Positions 14,357-21,917 of a stretch of DNA of 64,000 nt are shown here, piece after piece. Positions within the stretch are counted from its first letter, which is position 1. Every line of letters begins with the position of its first letter. The notes under the pieces were generated by a model. It was not told where the DNA came from. It ran no database searches and was given only the letters and a program-made list of their open reading frames with translations. Origin of the DNA: Streptomyces sp. NBC_00286 (lineage in GTDB: Bacteria; Actinomycetota; Actinomycetes; Streptomycetales; Streptomycetaceae); contig NZ_CP108054.1 in NCBI RefSeq assembly GCF_036173125.1, positions 5,580,001-5,644,000 on the forward strand. The letters run 5' to 3'. Made by a program: the position numbers and the translations under genes.

Positions 14357-15031
14357 TCAGCGCGACCGCTTGGCCAACCGCTCCACATCCAGCAAAATCA
14401 CCGCACGCGCCTCCAGCCGAAGCCACCCACGCCCGGCAAAGTCGGCAAGCGCCTTGTTGACCGTCTCACGCGAGGCGCCGACCAACTGGGCGAGCTCTTC
14501 CTGCGTGAGGTCATGCACCACATGGATGCCCTCTTCGGACTGCACACCGAAGCGCCGCGACAGGTCGAGCAGCGCACGCGCAACCCGCCCGGGAACGTCC
14601 GAGAAGACCAGATCGGACATCTGATCGTTCGTCTTACGCAGCCGCCGCGCGACAGCGCGCAGCAGCGCGGCCGCCACCTCGGGCCGCGCGTTCAGCCACG
14701 GCTGAAGGTCGCCATGGCCCAGCCCCAGCAGCTTGACCTCGGTCAGCGCGCTGGCGGTCGCCGTACGCGGACCCGGGTCGAACAGCGACAGCTCGCCGAT
14801 GAGCTCGCCGGGACCGAGGACGGCCAGCATGTTCTCGCGGCCGTCAGGGGACGTGCGGTGGAGCTTGACCTTGCCTTCGGTGACCACGTACAGGCGGTCA
14901 CCCGGGTCACCCTCATGGAAGAGCGCGTCGCCGCGCGCGAGGGTCACCTCACTCATGGAGGCGCGGAGCTCCGCGGCCTGCTCGTCATCGAGCGCCGCGA
15001 AGAGCGGGGCGCGCCGCAGAACGTCGTCCAC
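14357..15031 (-). CDS. crp: cAMP receptor protein Crp
   Basis: 224 residues from GTG 15031, preceded by AAGGAGAG at proper spacing; the same length as Streptomyces Crp. The N-terminal cyclic nucleotide-binding domain has the phosphate cassette GELIGELSLFDPGPRTATASA. The C-terminal winged helix has VHDLTQEELAQLVGASRETV (recognition helix). It controls germination, development and precursor supply for antibiotics. An in-frame start at 15100 would add poor sequence. A consensus Crp site lies 90 bases upstream, suggesting autoregulation. Confidence 0.96.
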   Translation of the reverse strand: MDDVLRRAPLFAALDDEQAAELRASMSEVTLARGDALFHEGDPGDRLYVVTEGKVKLHRTSPDGRENMLAVLGPGELIGELSLFDPGPRTATASALTEVKLLGLGHGDLQPWLNARPEVAAALLRAVARRLRKTNDQMSDLVFSDVPGRVARALLDLSRRFGVQSEEGIHVVHDLTQEELAQLVGASRETVNKALADFAGRGWLRLEARAVILLDVERLAKRSR

Positions 15032-15120
15032 GAGTTCTCTCCTTGTCGACCTGCTCAGGGGATCTTGCTCCCCCGTGTACCAGGGGACGGTGCTCCCCAT
15101 ATTGCCGGACGGTCCAAACA

Positions 15121-15134
15121 GTGTGATCAGTCAC
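15121..15134. promoter_or_regulatory. Putative Crp binding site between crp and nth
   Basis: GTG-TGATCA-GTCAC matches the Streptomyces Crp motif GTG-N6-GNCAC exactly. It also contains TGTGA and TCACA arms as in the enterobacterial site but with four central bases. It lies 90 bases from the crp start and 104 bases from the nth start. Confidence 0.65.
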
Positions 15135-15237
15135 AAGTCTGCCGCACGTACGTGCCGGACAGTGCGGCAGGGGGCCAATTGGCGTCCAATCCCGGAGGGC
15201 CGGGGCGGATGTCAGTGGTGGGCTTTAGGCTGGCCGG

Positions 15238-16377
15238 GTGTCCAAATCGCCGGTGAGAGCACAGGCCAAGGGGGCTGAACGGGTGGCTGCACGTCGCGAT
15301 TCCGCTGTGGGCGAACAGAGCCCCGACGGAACGAAGAAAACGGCAAAGGCGGCACATCCGGCACCGGCCAAGCGGACGCCGGGTGCCGCGAAGAAGGCAA
15401 CGGCTACGACGAAAAAGGCCGCGCCGGCGAAGAAGGCTGCTCGGACGGCGCCGGAGGCCGCTGCCGCCAAGGCCACCGCCAAGAAGGCAGCCGCTGCCAA
15501 GAAGGCCGCACCCGCGAAAACGGCCACCAAGAAGGCCGCACCCGCCAAAGCGCCGGCCGCCACTCCGCCCCGTAACGAATCCCGTACGGCCCTAGTCCGA
15601 CGCGCCCGCCGTATCAACCGCGAGCTCGCCGAGGTCTACCCGTACGCCCACCCGGAGCTGGACTTCGAGAACCCCTTCCAGCTCGTGATCGCCACCGTCC
15701 TGTCGGCCCAGACGACCGACCTGCGGGTGAACCAGACGACGCCGACCCTCTTCGCCAAGTACCCCACCCCGGAGGACCTGGCCGCGGCGAACCCCGAAGA
15801 GGTCGAGGAGATCCTGCGGCCGTGCGGGTTCTTCCGGGCCAAGACCAAGTCGGTGATAGGGCTCTCCAAGGCTCTGCGGGACGACTTCGGTGGCGAGGTG
15901 CCCGGACGCCTGGAGGATCTGGTCAAGCTTCCCGGAGTGGGCCGTAAGACCGCCTTCGTCGTGCTCGGCAACGCCTTCGGGAGGCCGGGAATCACCGTGG
16001 ACACCCACTTCCAGCGGCTCGTACGCCGCTGGCAGTGGACCGACGAGAAGGAGCCGGACAAGATCGAGGCGGTCGTGGGCTCGCTCTTCCCCAAGAGCGA
16101 CTGGACGGACCTCTCCCACCACGTGATCTGGCACGGCCGCCGGATCTGCCACGCCCGCAAACCCGCCTGCGGCGCCTGCCCCATCGCCCCGCTCTGCCCG
16201 GCATACGGAGAGGGCGAGACGGACCCGGAGAAGGCCAAGAAGCTTCTGAAGTACGAGAAGGGCGGCTTCCCCGGTCAGCGCCTAAAGCCCCCGCAGGCTT
16301 ATCTGGACGCGGGCGGCCTTCCCGCGCCGCCGCTCGGGGCGCCCGTACCGAGCGCGACCGCAGCGGATTCGGGATGA
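15238..16377 (+). CDS. nth: Endonuclease III with Lys/Ala-rich N-terminal tail
   Basis: 379 residues from GTG 15238. Residues about 1-115 are a Lys/Ala/Pro-rich tail of AKKA-type repeats, like histone H1. The catalytic part follows: VLSAQTTD, the helix-hairpin-helix LPGVGRKTA with the glycosylase Lys (about 237), the catalytic Asp in VDTHF (about 255), and the [4Fe-4S] ligands spaced C-X6-C-X2-C-X5-C (CHARKPACGACPIAPLC). It removes oxidised pyrimidines and nicks the strand. The tail is absent from the E. coli enzyme and probably adds nonspecific DNA binding. Confidence 0.95.
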   Translation: MSKSPVRAQAKGAERVAARRDSAVGEQSPDGTKKTAKAAHPAPAKRTPGAAKKATATTKKAAPAKKAARTAPEAAAAKATAKKAAAAKKAAPAKTATKKAAPAKAPAATPPRNESRTALVRRARRINRELAEVYPYAHPELDFENPFQLVIATVLSAQTTDLRVNQTTPTLFAKYPTPEDLAAANPEEVEEILRPCGFFRAKTKSVIGLSKALRDDFGGEVPGRLEDLVKLPGVGRKTAFVVLGNAFGRPGITVDTHFQRLVRRWQWTDEKEPDKIEAVVGSLFPKSDWTDLSHHVIWHGRRICHARKPACGACPIAPLCPAYGEGETDPEKAKKLLKYEKGGFPGQRLKPPQAYLDAGGLPAPPLGAPVPSATAADSG

Positions 16378-16429
16378 CGGAACGATCGGACGGGCCACGG
16401 GCGTTGAGATCAGCAGAACGGGGGTGTCG

Positions 16430-17125
16430 ATGACGCACGCGAGTGATATGCGAGGCGGCCAACTGAGCCTGAGCAAGGAGGGCCTGCCCGACTGGCTGGA
16501 CCCGGTGGTGCACGCCGTGGAGACGGTGGAGCCGCTCCAGCTGAGCCGCTTCCTGCCGCCGGCCAACGGCGCGGGCCGCCAGTCCGCCGTACTGATCCTG
16601 TTCGGCGAGGGGGAGTGCGGCCCCGAGCTGCTGCTCATGGAGCGGGCCAGTTCGCTCAGATCGCATGCGGGGCAGCCGTCGTTCCCCGGTGGCGCCCTCG
16701 ACCCCGAGGACGGCGACCCGAAGGCAGACGGGCCGCTGCGGGCCGCTCTCCGTGAGGCCGAGGAGGAGACCGGGCTCGACCCGAGCGGCGTCCAGCTCTT
16801 CGGCGTACTGCCCGCGCTCTACATCCCGGTGAGCGGCTTCGTGGTCACCCCGGTGCTGGGCTGGTGGCGTGAACGTACGCCGGTGGGTGTCGTCGATCCG
16901 AACGAGACGGCCCGGGTGTTCACGGTCCCCGTGGCGGATCTCACGGATCCCGCCAACCGCGCGACGACCGTCCACCCCAGCGGCCACCGAGGTCCGGCAT
17001 TCCTGGTCGAATCGGCCCTCGTCTGGGGCTTCACGGCCGGAATCATCGACCGCCTCCTGCACTACTCGGGCTGGGAACGACCTTGGGACCGCACTAAGCA
17101 GGTCCCGCTCGACTGGCGCGCATGA
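16430..17125 (+). CDS. CoA-pyrophosphatase-type Nudix hydrolase
   Basis: 231 residues from ATG 16430, six bases after GGGGG; a GTG two codons upstream is an alternative start. It has the CoA-Nudix pattern: LMERASSLRSHAGQPSFPGGALDPEDG, then AALREAEEETGLDP (fragments), combining the upstream UPF0035 signature with the Nudix box. These enzymes cleave CoA and its derivatives to 4'-phosphopantetheine and ADP. It follows nth in the same direction and precedes the membrane protease. Confidence 0.9.
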   Translation: MTHASDMRGGQLSLSKEGLPDWLDPVVHAVETVEPLQLSRFLPPANGAGRQSAVLILFGEGECGPELLLMERASSLRSHAGQPSFPGGALDPEDGDPKADGPLRAALREAEEETGLDPSGVQLFGVLPALYIPVSGFVVTPVLGWWRERTPVGVVDPNETARVFTVPVADLTDPANRATTVHPSGHRGPAFLVESALVWGFTAGIIDRLLHYSGWERPWDRTKQVPLDWRA

Positions 17126-17246
17126 CAGGGTGGCACCCGTGCTGTGTCTTCCCGGTGGACGCTGTGTCCCATTGCCGCTGCGCGGCGGGCCGGACCCGCG
17201 GCCGGGCGATGGCGAAACGTGAAGTGACGAGGCGAGGCTTGAATCA

Positions 17247-18446
17247 GTGAACGTGCTGGACATCCTGCTGCTGGTCGCCGCCGTGTGGTTCGCGATCGTG
17301 GGCTATCGCCAGGGGTTCGTCGTCGGCATCCTGTCGGTGATCGGCTTCCTGGGCGGCGGTCTCGTCGCCGTCTACCTGCTGCCCGTCATCTGGGACGCCC
17401 TGACCGATGACGCCGAGGTGGGCACCACGGCCGCCGTTGTCGCGGTGGTCATCGTGATCGTCTGTGCCTCCGTCGGCCAGGCCCTCACCACCCACCTGGG
17501 CAACAAGCTGCGCCGGTACATCACCTGGTCCCCTGCCCGCGCCCTGGACGCCACGGGCGGCGCCCTGGTCAACGTCGTGGCGATGCTGCTGGTCGCCTGG
17601 CTGATCGGCTCAGCCCTCGCCGGTACGACACTGCCGACGCTCGGCAAGGAGGTCCGTAACTCCAAGGTGCTGCTCGGCGTGTCGCGGGCCCTTCCCGATC
17701 AGGCCGACACCTGGTTCGCCGACTTCTCCTCGGTCCTCGCGCAGAACGGCTTCCCGCAGGTCTTCAGCCCGTTCTCGAACGAGCCCATCAACGAAGTGCA
17801 GGCCCCCGACCCGGCCCTCGTCAACAGCCCGGTCGCCGCCCGCGCCCAGCATTCCATCGTCAAGGTCACCGGCACCGCCCAGAGCTGCGGCAAGGTCCTG
17901 GAAGGCACCGGCTTCGTCTTCGACCAGCGTCGCGTGATGACGAACGCGCACGTGGTGGGCGGCGTCGACGAGCCGTACGTCCAGATAGGCGGCGAGGGCA
18001 AGCGGTACGCCGGGAAGGTCGTGCTTTACGACTGGAAGCGCGACATCGCCGTACTCGACGTGCCCGAACTGCGCGCGCCCGCCCTCCAGTTCACGTCCGA
18101 GGACGCGGCGGGCGGCGACAGCGCGATCGTCGCGGGCTTCCCCGAGAACGGCTCGTACACCGTCGGCTCCGCGCGCGTACGCGGCCGCATCGCGCCCACC
18201 GGCCCGGACATCTACCACCGGGGCACCGTGCGCCGCGATGTCTACTCGCTCTACGCGACCGTGCGCCAGGGCAACTCCGGCGGCCCGCTGCTCACCCCGG
18301 ACGGCAAGGTGTACGGAGTGGTCTTCGCGAAGTCCCTCGACGACCCGCAGACGGGGTACGCCCTCACCGCGGACGAGGTCCAGGAGGACATCGCCAAGGG
18401 CCGTACCGCCGTCCAGCAGGTGGACAGCGACAGCTGCGCGCTGTAA
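17247..18446 (+). CDS. MarP-like membrane serine protease (CvpA domain + trypsin-like)
   Basis: 399 residues from GTG 17247. The first 125 residues hold four hydrophobic helices of the CvpA/colicin V production type. The protease domain outside the membrane has His in TNAHVVGG (about 235), Asp in RDIAVLDV (about 268) and Ser in QGNSGGPL (about 343). Cysteines near residues 212 and 398 may form a disulfide as in Mycobacterium MarP, which protects cells in acid by cleaving a peptidoglycan hydrolase. The assignment to MarP rests on architecture. A lone gene downstream of the Nudix gene. Confidence 0.93.
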   Translation: MNVLDILLLVAAVWFAIVGYRQGFVVGILSVIGFLGGGLVAVYLLPVIWDALTDDAEVGTTAAVVAVVIVIVCASVGQALTTHLGNKLRRYITWSPARALDATGGALVNVVAMLLVAWLIGSALAGTTLPTLGKEVRNSKVLLGVSRALPDQADTWFADFSSVLAQNGFPQVFSPFSNEPINEVQAPDPALVNSPVAARAQHSIVKVTGTAQSCGKVLEGTGFVFDQRRVMTNAHVVGGVDEPYVQIGGEGKRYAGKVVLYDWKRDIAVLDVPELRAPALQFTSEDAAGGDSAIVAGFPENGSYTVGSARVRGRIAPTGPDIYHRGTVRRDVYSLYATVRQGNSGGPLLTPDGKVYGVVFAKSLDDPQTGYALTADEVQEDIAKGRTAVQQVDSDSCAL

Positions 18447-18790
18447 CCGGGTGTGCCGTGAGCGGAGTCAGCCGCGAGGGTGGCGCAGGCGCGCCGAGAC
18501 CCAGCGGGCCCGGCGCCTCAGAATGCGTGGGATGCCCAGCCGAGGGTCCGTGCCCTGCATCTGCGGGGCACCCCTCTGGTGGGAACTCAGACCACCGGCC
18601 GAGCGGCGGTTGCGTGCTGCGTCACTGTAGTCGTGCGTCCAGCCCATACTCCGACCCCTGCCCCTGCCCCAAGGTCGATAACCGCCCCCATGCCCCCCAA
18701 TTGGCCTATGCGCCAGGCATTGGCCGTTCGTAGGACAGGTGTTCCCGTGGGAGGGCCCTCAGCGGGGGCTCGAGCGCTCCCGTGGACGGC
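18447..18790. other. Convergent intergenic region, no gene seen
   Basis: 344 bases between convergent stops. It contains a pyrimidine-rich run (CCCCTGCCCCTGCCCC) and several short dyads but no frame with coding character and no recognisable RNA. It probably holds terminators for both genes. Confidence 0.5.
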
Positions 18791-19741
18791 TCAGCGATCC
18801 GGTTCTGGGTCCTTGAGCCAGTTGATGAGCTCGGTGGAGAACGCCACCGGATCCTCCTCGTGCGGAAAGTGCCCCAGCCCGTCGAACAGCCGCCAGCGGT
18901 ACGGCGCTTCGACGTACTCCCCGGAGCCCGCCGCGCTGCGCGTCCGCATCACCGGATCGAGCGAGCCGTGCAAGTGCAGCGTCGGCACCCGCACCGGCCG
19001 CTTCATCCGGCGGTTGAACTGGATGCCGTCCGGCCGGGCCAGCGAACGCACCATCCAGCGGTACGGCTCGACCGAGCAGTGCGCCGTCGACGGGATGAGC
19101 ATCGCCCGCTGGTACATGGCCACGTCCTCGTCGTCCGGCAGCCGAGGCCCGGACCAGTCCCGTACGAGACGGCCGACCAAGGCGCCTTCGTCGGCGACGA
19201 GTTGGCGCTCCGGGATCCAGGGCCGCTGAAAGCCCCAGATGTACGATCCCGCCTTGGTCTGCCTCATGTCCCTGAGCATCGCCGAGCGCCAGCGCCGGGG
19301 GTGCGGCATCGAGGCGACCGCGAGCCGGCGCACCAGCTTGGGGCGCATCACGGCCGCCGTCCACGCCAGATAGCCGCCGAGATCATGGCCGACCAGGGCC
19401 GCGTCGGGCTCGCCGAGGGACCGTACGACCCCGGTGATGTCGAGGGCGAGGTTCGCCGGATCGTAGCCGCGGGGCGTACGGTCGCTGCCGCCGACGCCCC
19501 GCAGGTCCATCGCGACCGCGCGGAAGCCCGCGTCGGCGAGCGCGACCAGCTGATGCCGCCAGGCCCACCAGAACTGCGGGAAGCCGTGCAGCAGCAGGAC
19601 CAGGGGGCCGTCACCCATTTCCGCGATGTGGAAGCGCGCGCCGTTGGCGGCGACGTCCCGGTGACGCACCTCTTTCCCGCCGGGCACGTCGAGCCGTACG
19701 ACCGAAGTGGGGAGCGCCGAGGGTGTGTCGGGGTCCGTCAT
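18791..19741 (-). CDS. Alpha/beta hydrolase, epoxide-hydrolase type
   Basis: 316 residues. The oxyanion motif LLHGFPQFWWAW (about 49-60) and nucleophile Asp in VGHDLGGYLAW (about 117-127) are those of soluble epoxide hydrolases and haloalkane dehalogenases; the distal His is in DGLGHFPHEED (about 293). A cap domain lies between. The usual cap tyrosines cannot be fixed with certainty, so substrate is open. Its ATG overlaps the stop of the holin-X gene by four bases, so the two are co-translated. Confidence 0.9.
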   Translation of the reverse strand: MTDPDTPSALPTSVVRLDVPGGKEVRHRDVAANGARFHIAEMGDGPLVLLLHGFPQFWWAWRHQLVALADAGFRAVAMDLRGVGGSDRTPRGYDPANLALDITGVVRSLGEPDAALVGHDLGGYLAWTAAVMRPKLVRRLAVASMPHPRRWRSAMLRDMRQTKAGSYIWGFQRPWIPERQLVADEGALVGRLVRDWSGPRLPDDEDVAMYQRAMLIPSTAHCSVEPYRWMVRSLARPDGIQFNRRMKRPVRVPTLHLHGSLDPVMRTRSAAGSGEYVEAPYRWRLFDGLGHFPHEEDPVAFSTELINWLKDPEPDR

Positions 19742-20226
19742 GAGGACGAGCGTGCCACAGCCTTGACGCCCTCACCGACCCGGTCGGTCTCGTTCACCTG
19801 ACGGGGGTGCGGCTTCGCGTTCTGCAGGACGGCCGCGGTCTCCTTGACCGAAGCCGCCGTCTTCTGCGGGCCCTTGCCCTTCTTCGCCTTCTTCGCGAAG
19901 ACGACGCCGATCAGTGCAAGCACGCCCGCAACCAGCACGTTCGCGGCGAACGACAGCAGGAAGCAGACCGCGAGGTTCCAGTCACTCCAGGTGCGGATCC
20001 CGTACGCCAGCGCGAAGCTCAGCATCGGCAGGGAGAAGATCAGCACCGCCCCGGCCGCCGCGAAGGCGCCGCCGCCCACCGCACCGCGTTTGACGTCGCG
20101 CTTGAGCTGGGCCTTCGCCAGCGCGATCTCGTCGTGCACCAGCGCGGACATCTCGGTCGTCGCCGAGGCGAACAGCTGGCCGATGCTGCGTTCGGCGCCG
20201 ACCGGGCTGCCGTCGGGTGCGCTCAT
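19738..20226 (-). CDS. Phage holin family / actinobacterial holin-X protein
   Basis: 162 residues. A conserved amphipathic start (LFASATTEMSALVHDEIALAKAQLKRDVKRG in fragments) is followed by two membrane helices (about 52-74 and 85-112), then a basic KKAKKGKG and a polar tail. This matches PF07332, small membrane proteins related by fold to phage holins but chromosomal in actinobacteria. Function is not established. It is first in a two-gene operon with the hydrolase. Confidence 0.88.
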   Translation of the reverse strand: MSAPDGSPVGAERSIGQLFASATTEMSALVHDEIALAKAQLKRDVKRGAVGGGAFAAAGAVLIFSLPMLSFALAYGIRTWSDWNLAVCFLLSFAANVLVAGVLALIGVVFAKKAKKGKGPQKTAASVKETAAVLQNAKPHPRQVNETDRVGEGVKAVARSSS

Positions 20227-20302
20227 CGCGTTCTCCCTGTTCTCTTGGGCGTCTCGACCCCTGAGCCCCTGGACTCTTGGGGCGTTTTGCGTGTGTGTCA
20301 GA

Positions 20303-21712
20303 TCATGCCGGACCGTTGTTCTCCTCGCTTGCCCCGGCGGTCACTTCGGCAAGCCTGCGATGTTCGGCGGCCTTCCGCTCGTAGATGTCCGCCATCCTCA
20401 GGTGGTACTCCGGGTTGTCCTGCTCGTAGATGTCGGGGATGCCGTCGAGGTCCTCGTCCAGCTCCTCGGCCTCGCACAGCTTGCGGTACTTGGCGTTCCG
20501 AATCTTGAGCAGGACGCTCGCGACGACGGCCGCGATCAGGGAGCCCGTCAGGACGGCGGCCTTGATCTCGTCGGTGAGCACCTCGTCGCCCTCGAAGGCG
20601 AGTTCGCCGATGAGCAGCGAGACGGTGAAGCCGATGCCCGCGAGGGAGGACACCGCGAAGACGTCCGGCCAGGCCAGGTCCTCGGAAAGCTCGGCCCGGG
20701 TGAAGCGGGCCGCCAGCCACGTACCGCCGAAGATGCCGACCGCCTTGCCGACGACAAGACCGAGCACGACCCCCAGCGTCTCCGGCCGCGTGAACACCTC
20801 GCCGATCGCGTTGCCCGACACCGCGACCCCCGCGCTGAACAGCGCGAACAGCGGCACGGCGAAGCCCGCCGACAAGGGCCGTACGAGATGCTCGATGTGC
20901 TCACCCGGGGAGTGCGCCTCGCCCTCGTGTGTCGTGCAGCGCAGCATCAGGCCCATCGCGACACCGGCGATGGTGGCGTGGATGCCGCTGTTGTACATCA
21001 GCCCCCAGATGACCAGGGCGAGCGGCACGTACACATACCAGCCGCGTACGCCCCTCCTCAGCAGCAGCCAGAAGACGGCGAGGCCGACGACGGCGCCCCC
21101 GAGGGCCGCGAAGTCCAGGTGGTCGGTGAAGAACACCGCGATGATCAGGATCGCGAAGAGGTCGTCGACGACCGCGAGGGTGAGCAGGAAGGCGCGCAGG
21201 GCGCTCGGCAGCGACGTACCGATGACGGCGAGAACGGCGAGCGCGAAGGCGATATCGGTCGCGGTCGGCACGGCCCAGCCGGCGAGCGAGCCGCCGCCTG
21301 TGCTGCTGACCAGCGTGTAGACGAGCGCGGGCACCGCCATGCCGCAGAGCGCGGCGACGACCGGGAGTACGGCGGCCCTGGGGTCCTTGAGATCACCGGC
21401 GACCAGCTCACGCTTGAGCTCGATGCCGGCGACGAAGAAGAAGACCGCGAGCAGTCCGTCGGCGGCCCAGTGCCCGATGGAGAGATCGAGTCCGAGCGAG
21501 GCGGGCCCGAAGTGGAAGTCGCGGACGGACTCGTAGCTGTCCTTCCAGCCGCTGTTCGCCCAGATCAGCGCGGCGATCGCGGCGAGCAGCAGCAGCACGC
21601 CGCCGAGGGTTTCGGTGCGCAGGGCTTCCGCGACGAAGTTCCGCTCGGGGAGCGAGAGCCGTCCGAGGACCTTGCGCTTGGTGGCGGTGGGAGCGGGCGG
21701 GGGCGCGGGCAC
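20303..21712 (-). CDS. nhaA: Na+/H+ antiporter NhaA
   Basis: 469 residues from GTG 21712, with GGAGGT upstream; a GTG-proximal start fits better than the more distal one at 21775. Eleven or twelve membrane helices and the NhaA landmarks are visible: AVFFFVAGIELKREL, the unwound-helix region with VPTATDIAFALAVL and VDDLFAI, which carries the ion-binding Asp pair. It exports sodium in exchange for protons. The last 60 residues form a soluble charged tail with DEDLDGIPDIYEQD, resembling a calcium-binding loop of thrombospondin type 3 or dockerin. That tail is not part of the E. coli protein. Confidence 0.94.
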   Translation of the reverse strand: MPAPPPAPTATKRKVLGRLSLPERNFVAEALRTETLGGVLLLLAAIAALIWANSGWKDSYESVRDFHFGPASLGLDLSIGHWAADGLLAVFFFVAGIELKRELVAGDLKDPRAAVLPVVAALCGMAVPALVYTLVSSTGGGSLAGWAVPTATDIAFALAVLAVIGTSLPSALRAFLLTLAVVDDLFAILIIAVFFTDHLDFAALGGAVVGLAVFWLLLRRGVRGWYVYVPLALVIWGLMYNSGIHATIAGVAMGLMLRCTTHEGEAHSPGEHIEHLVRPLSAGFAVPLFALFSAGVAVSGNAIGEVFTRPETLGVVLGLVVGKAVGIFGGTWLAARFTRAELSEDLAWPDVFAVSSLAGIGFTVSLLIGELAFEGDEVLTDEIKAAVLTGSLIAAVVASVLLKIRNAKYRKLCEAEELDEDLDGIPDIYEQDNPEYHLRMADIYERKAAEHRRLAEVTAGASEENNGPA

Positions 21713-21822
21713 GTGGATTCGACCTCCGGTCGGTAGGCAGGGCAGAGCACATGCCGACCAGACTTCCCGGCGCACCTCAGGCTTCTTATCGCGTTGTTGA
21801 CGCTTTCCTTAGCCTACCTAAG

Positions 21823-21853
21823 AAGGGCACCCGGCGCGCAGCCGGGTGCCCTT
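21823..21853. terminator. 13-bp stem hairpin upstream of nhaA, after acs
   Basis: AAGGGCACCCGGC (21823-21835) and GCCGGGTGCCCTT (21841-21853) pair perfectly around GCGCA. It follows the acs stop on the minus strand by about 65 bases and insulates nhaA from acs transcription. Confidence 0.8.
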
Positions 21854-21917
21854 TCTCGTCGTACGTACGACTCTCAGGCCGTACGAACGACTGTGACCGT
21901 CATCGTCCGTACGACCG

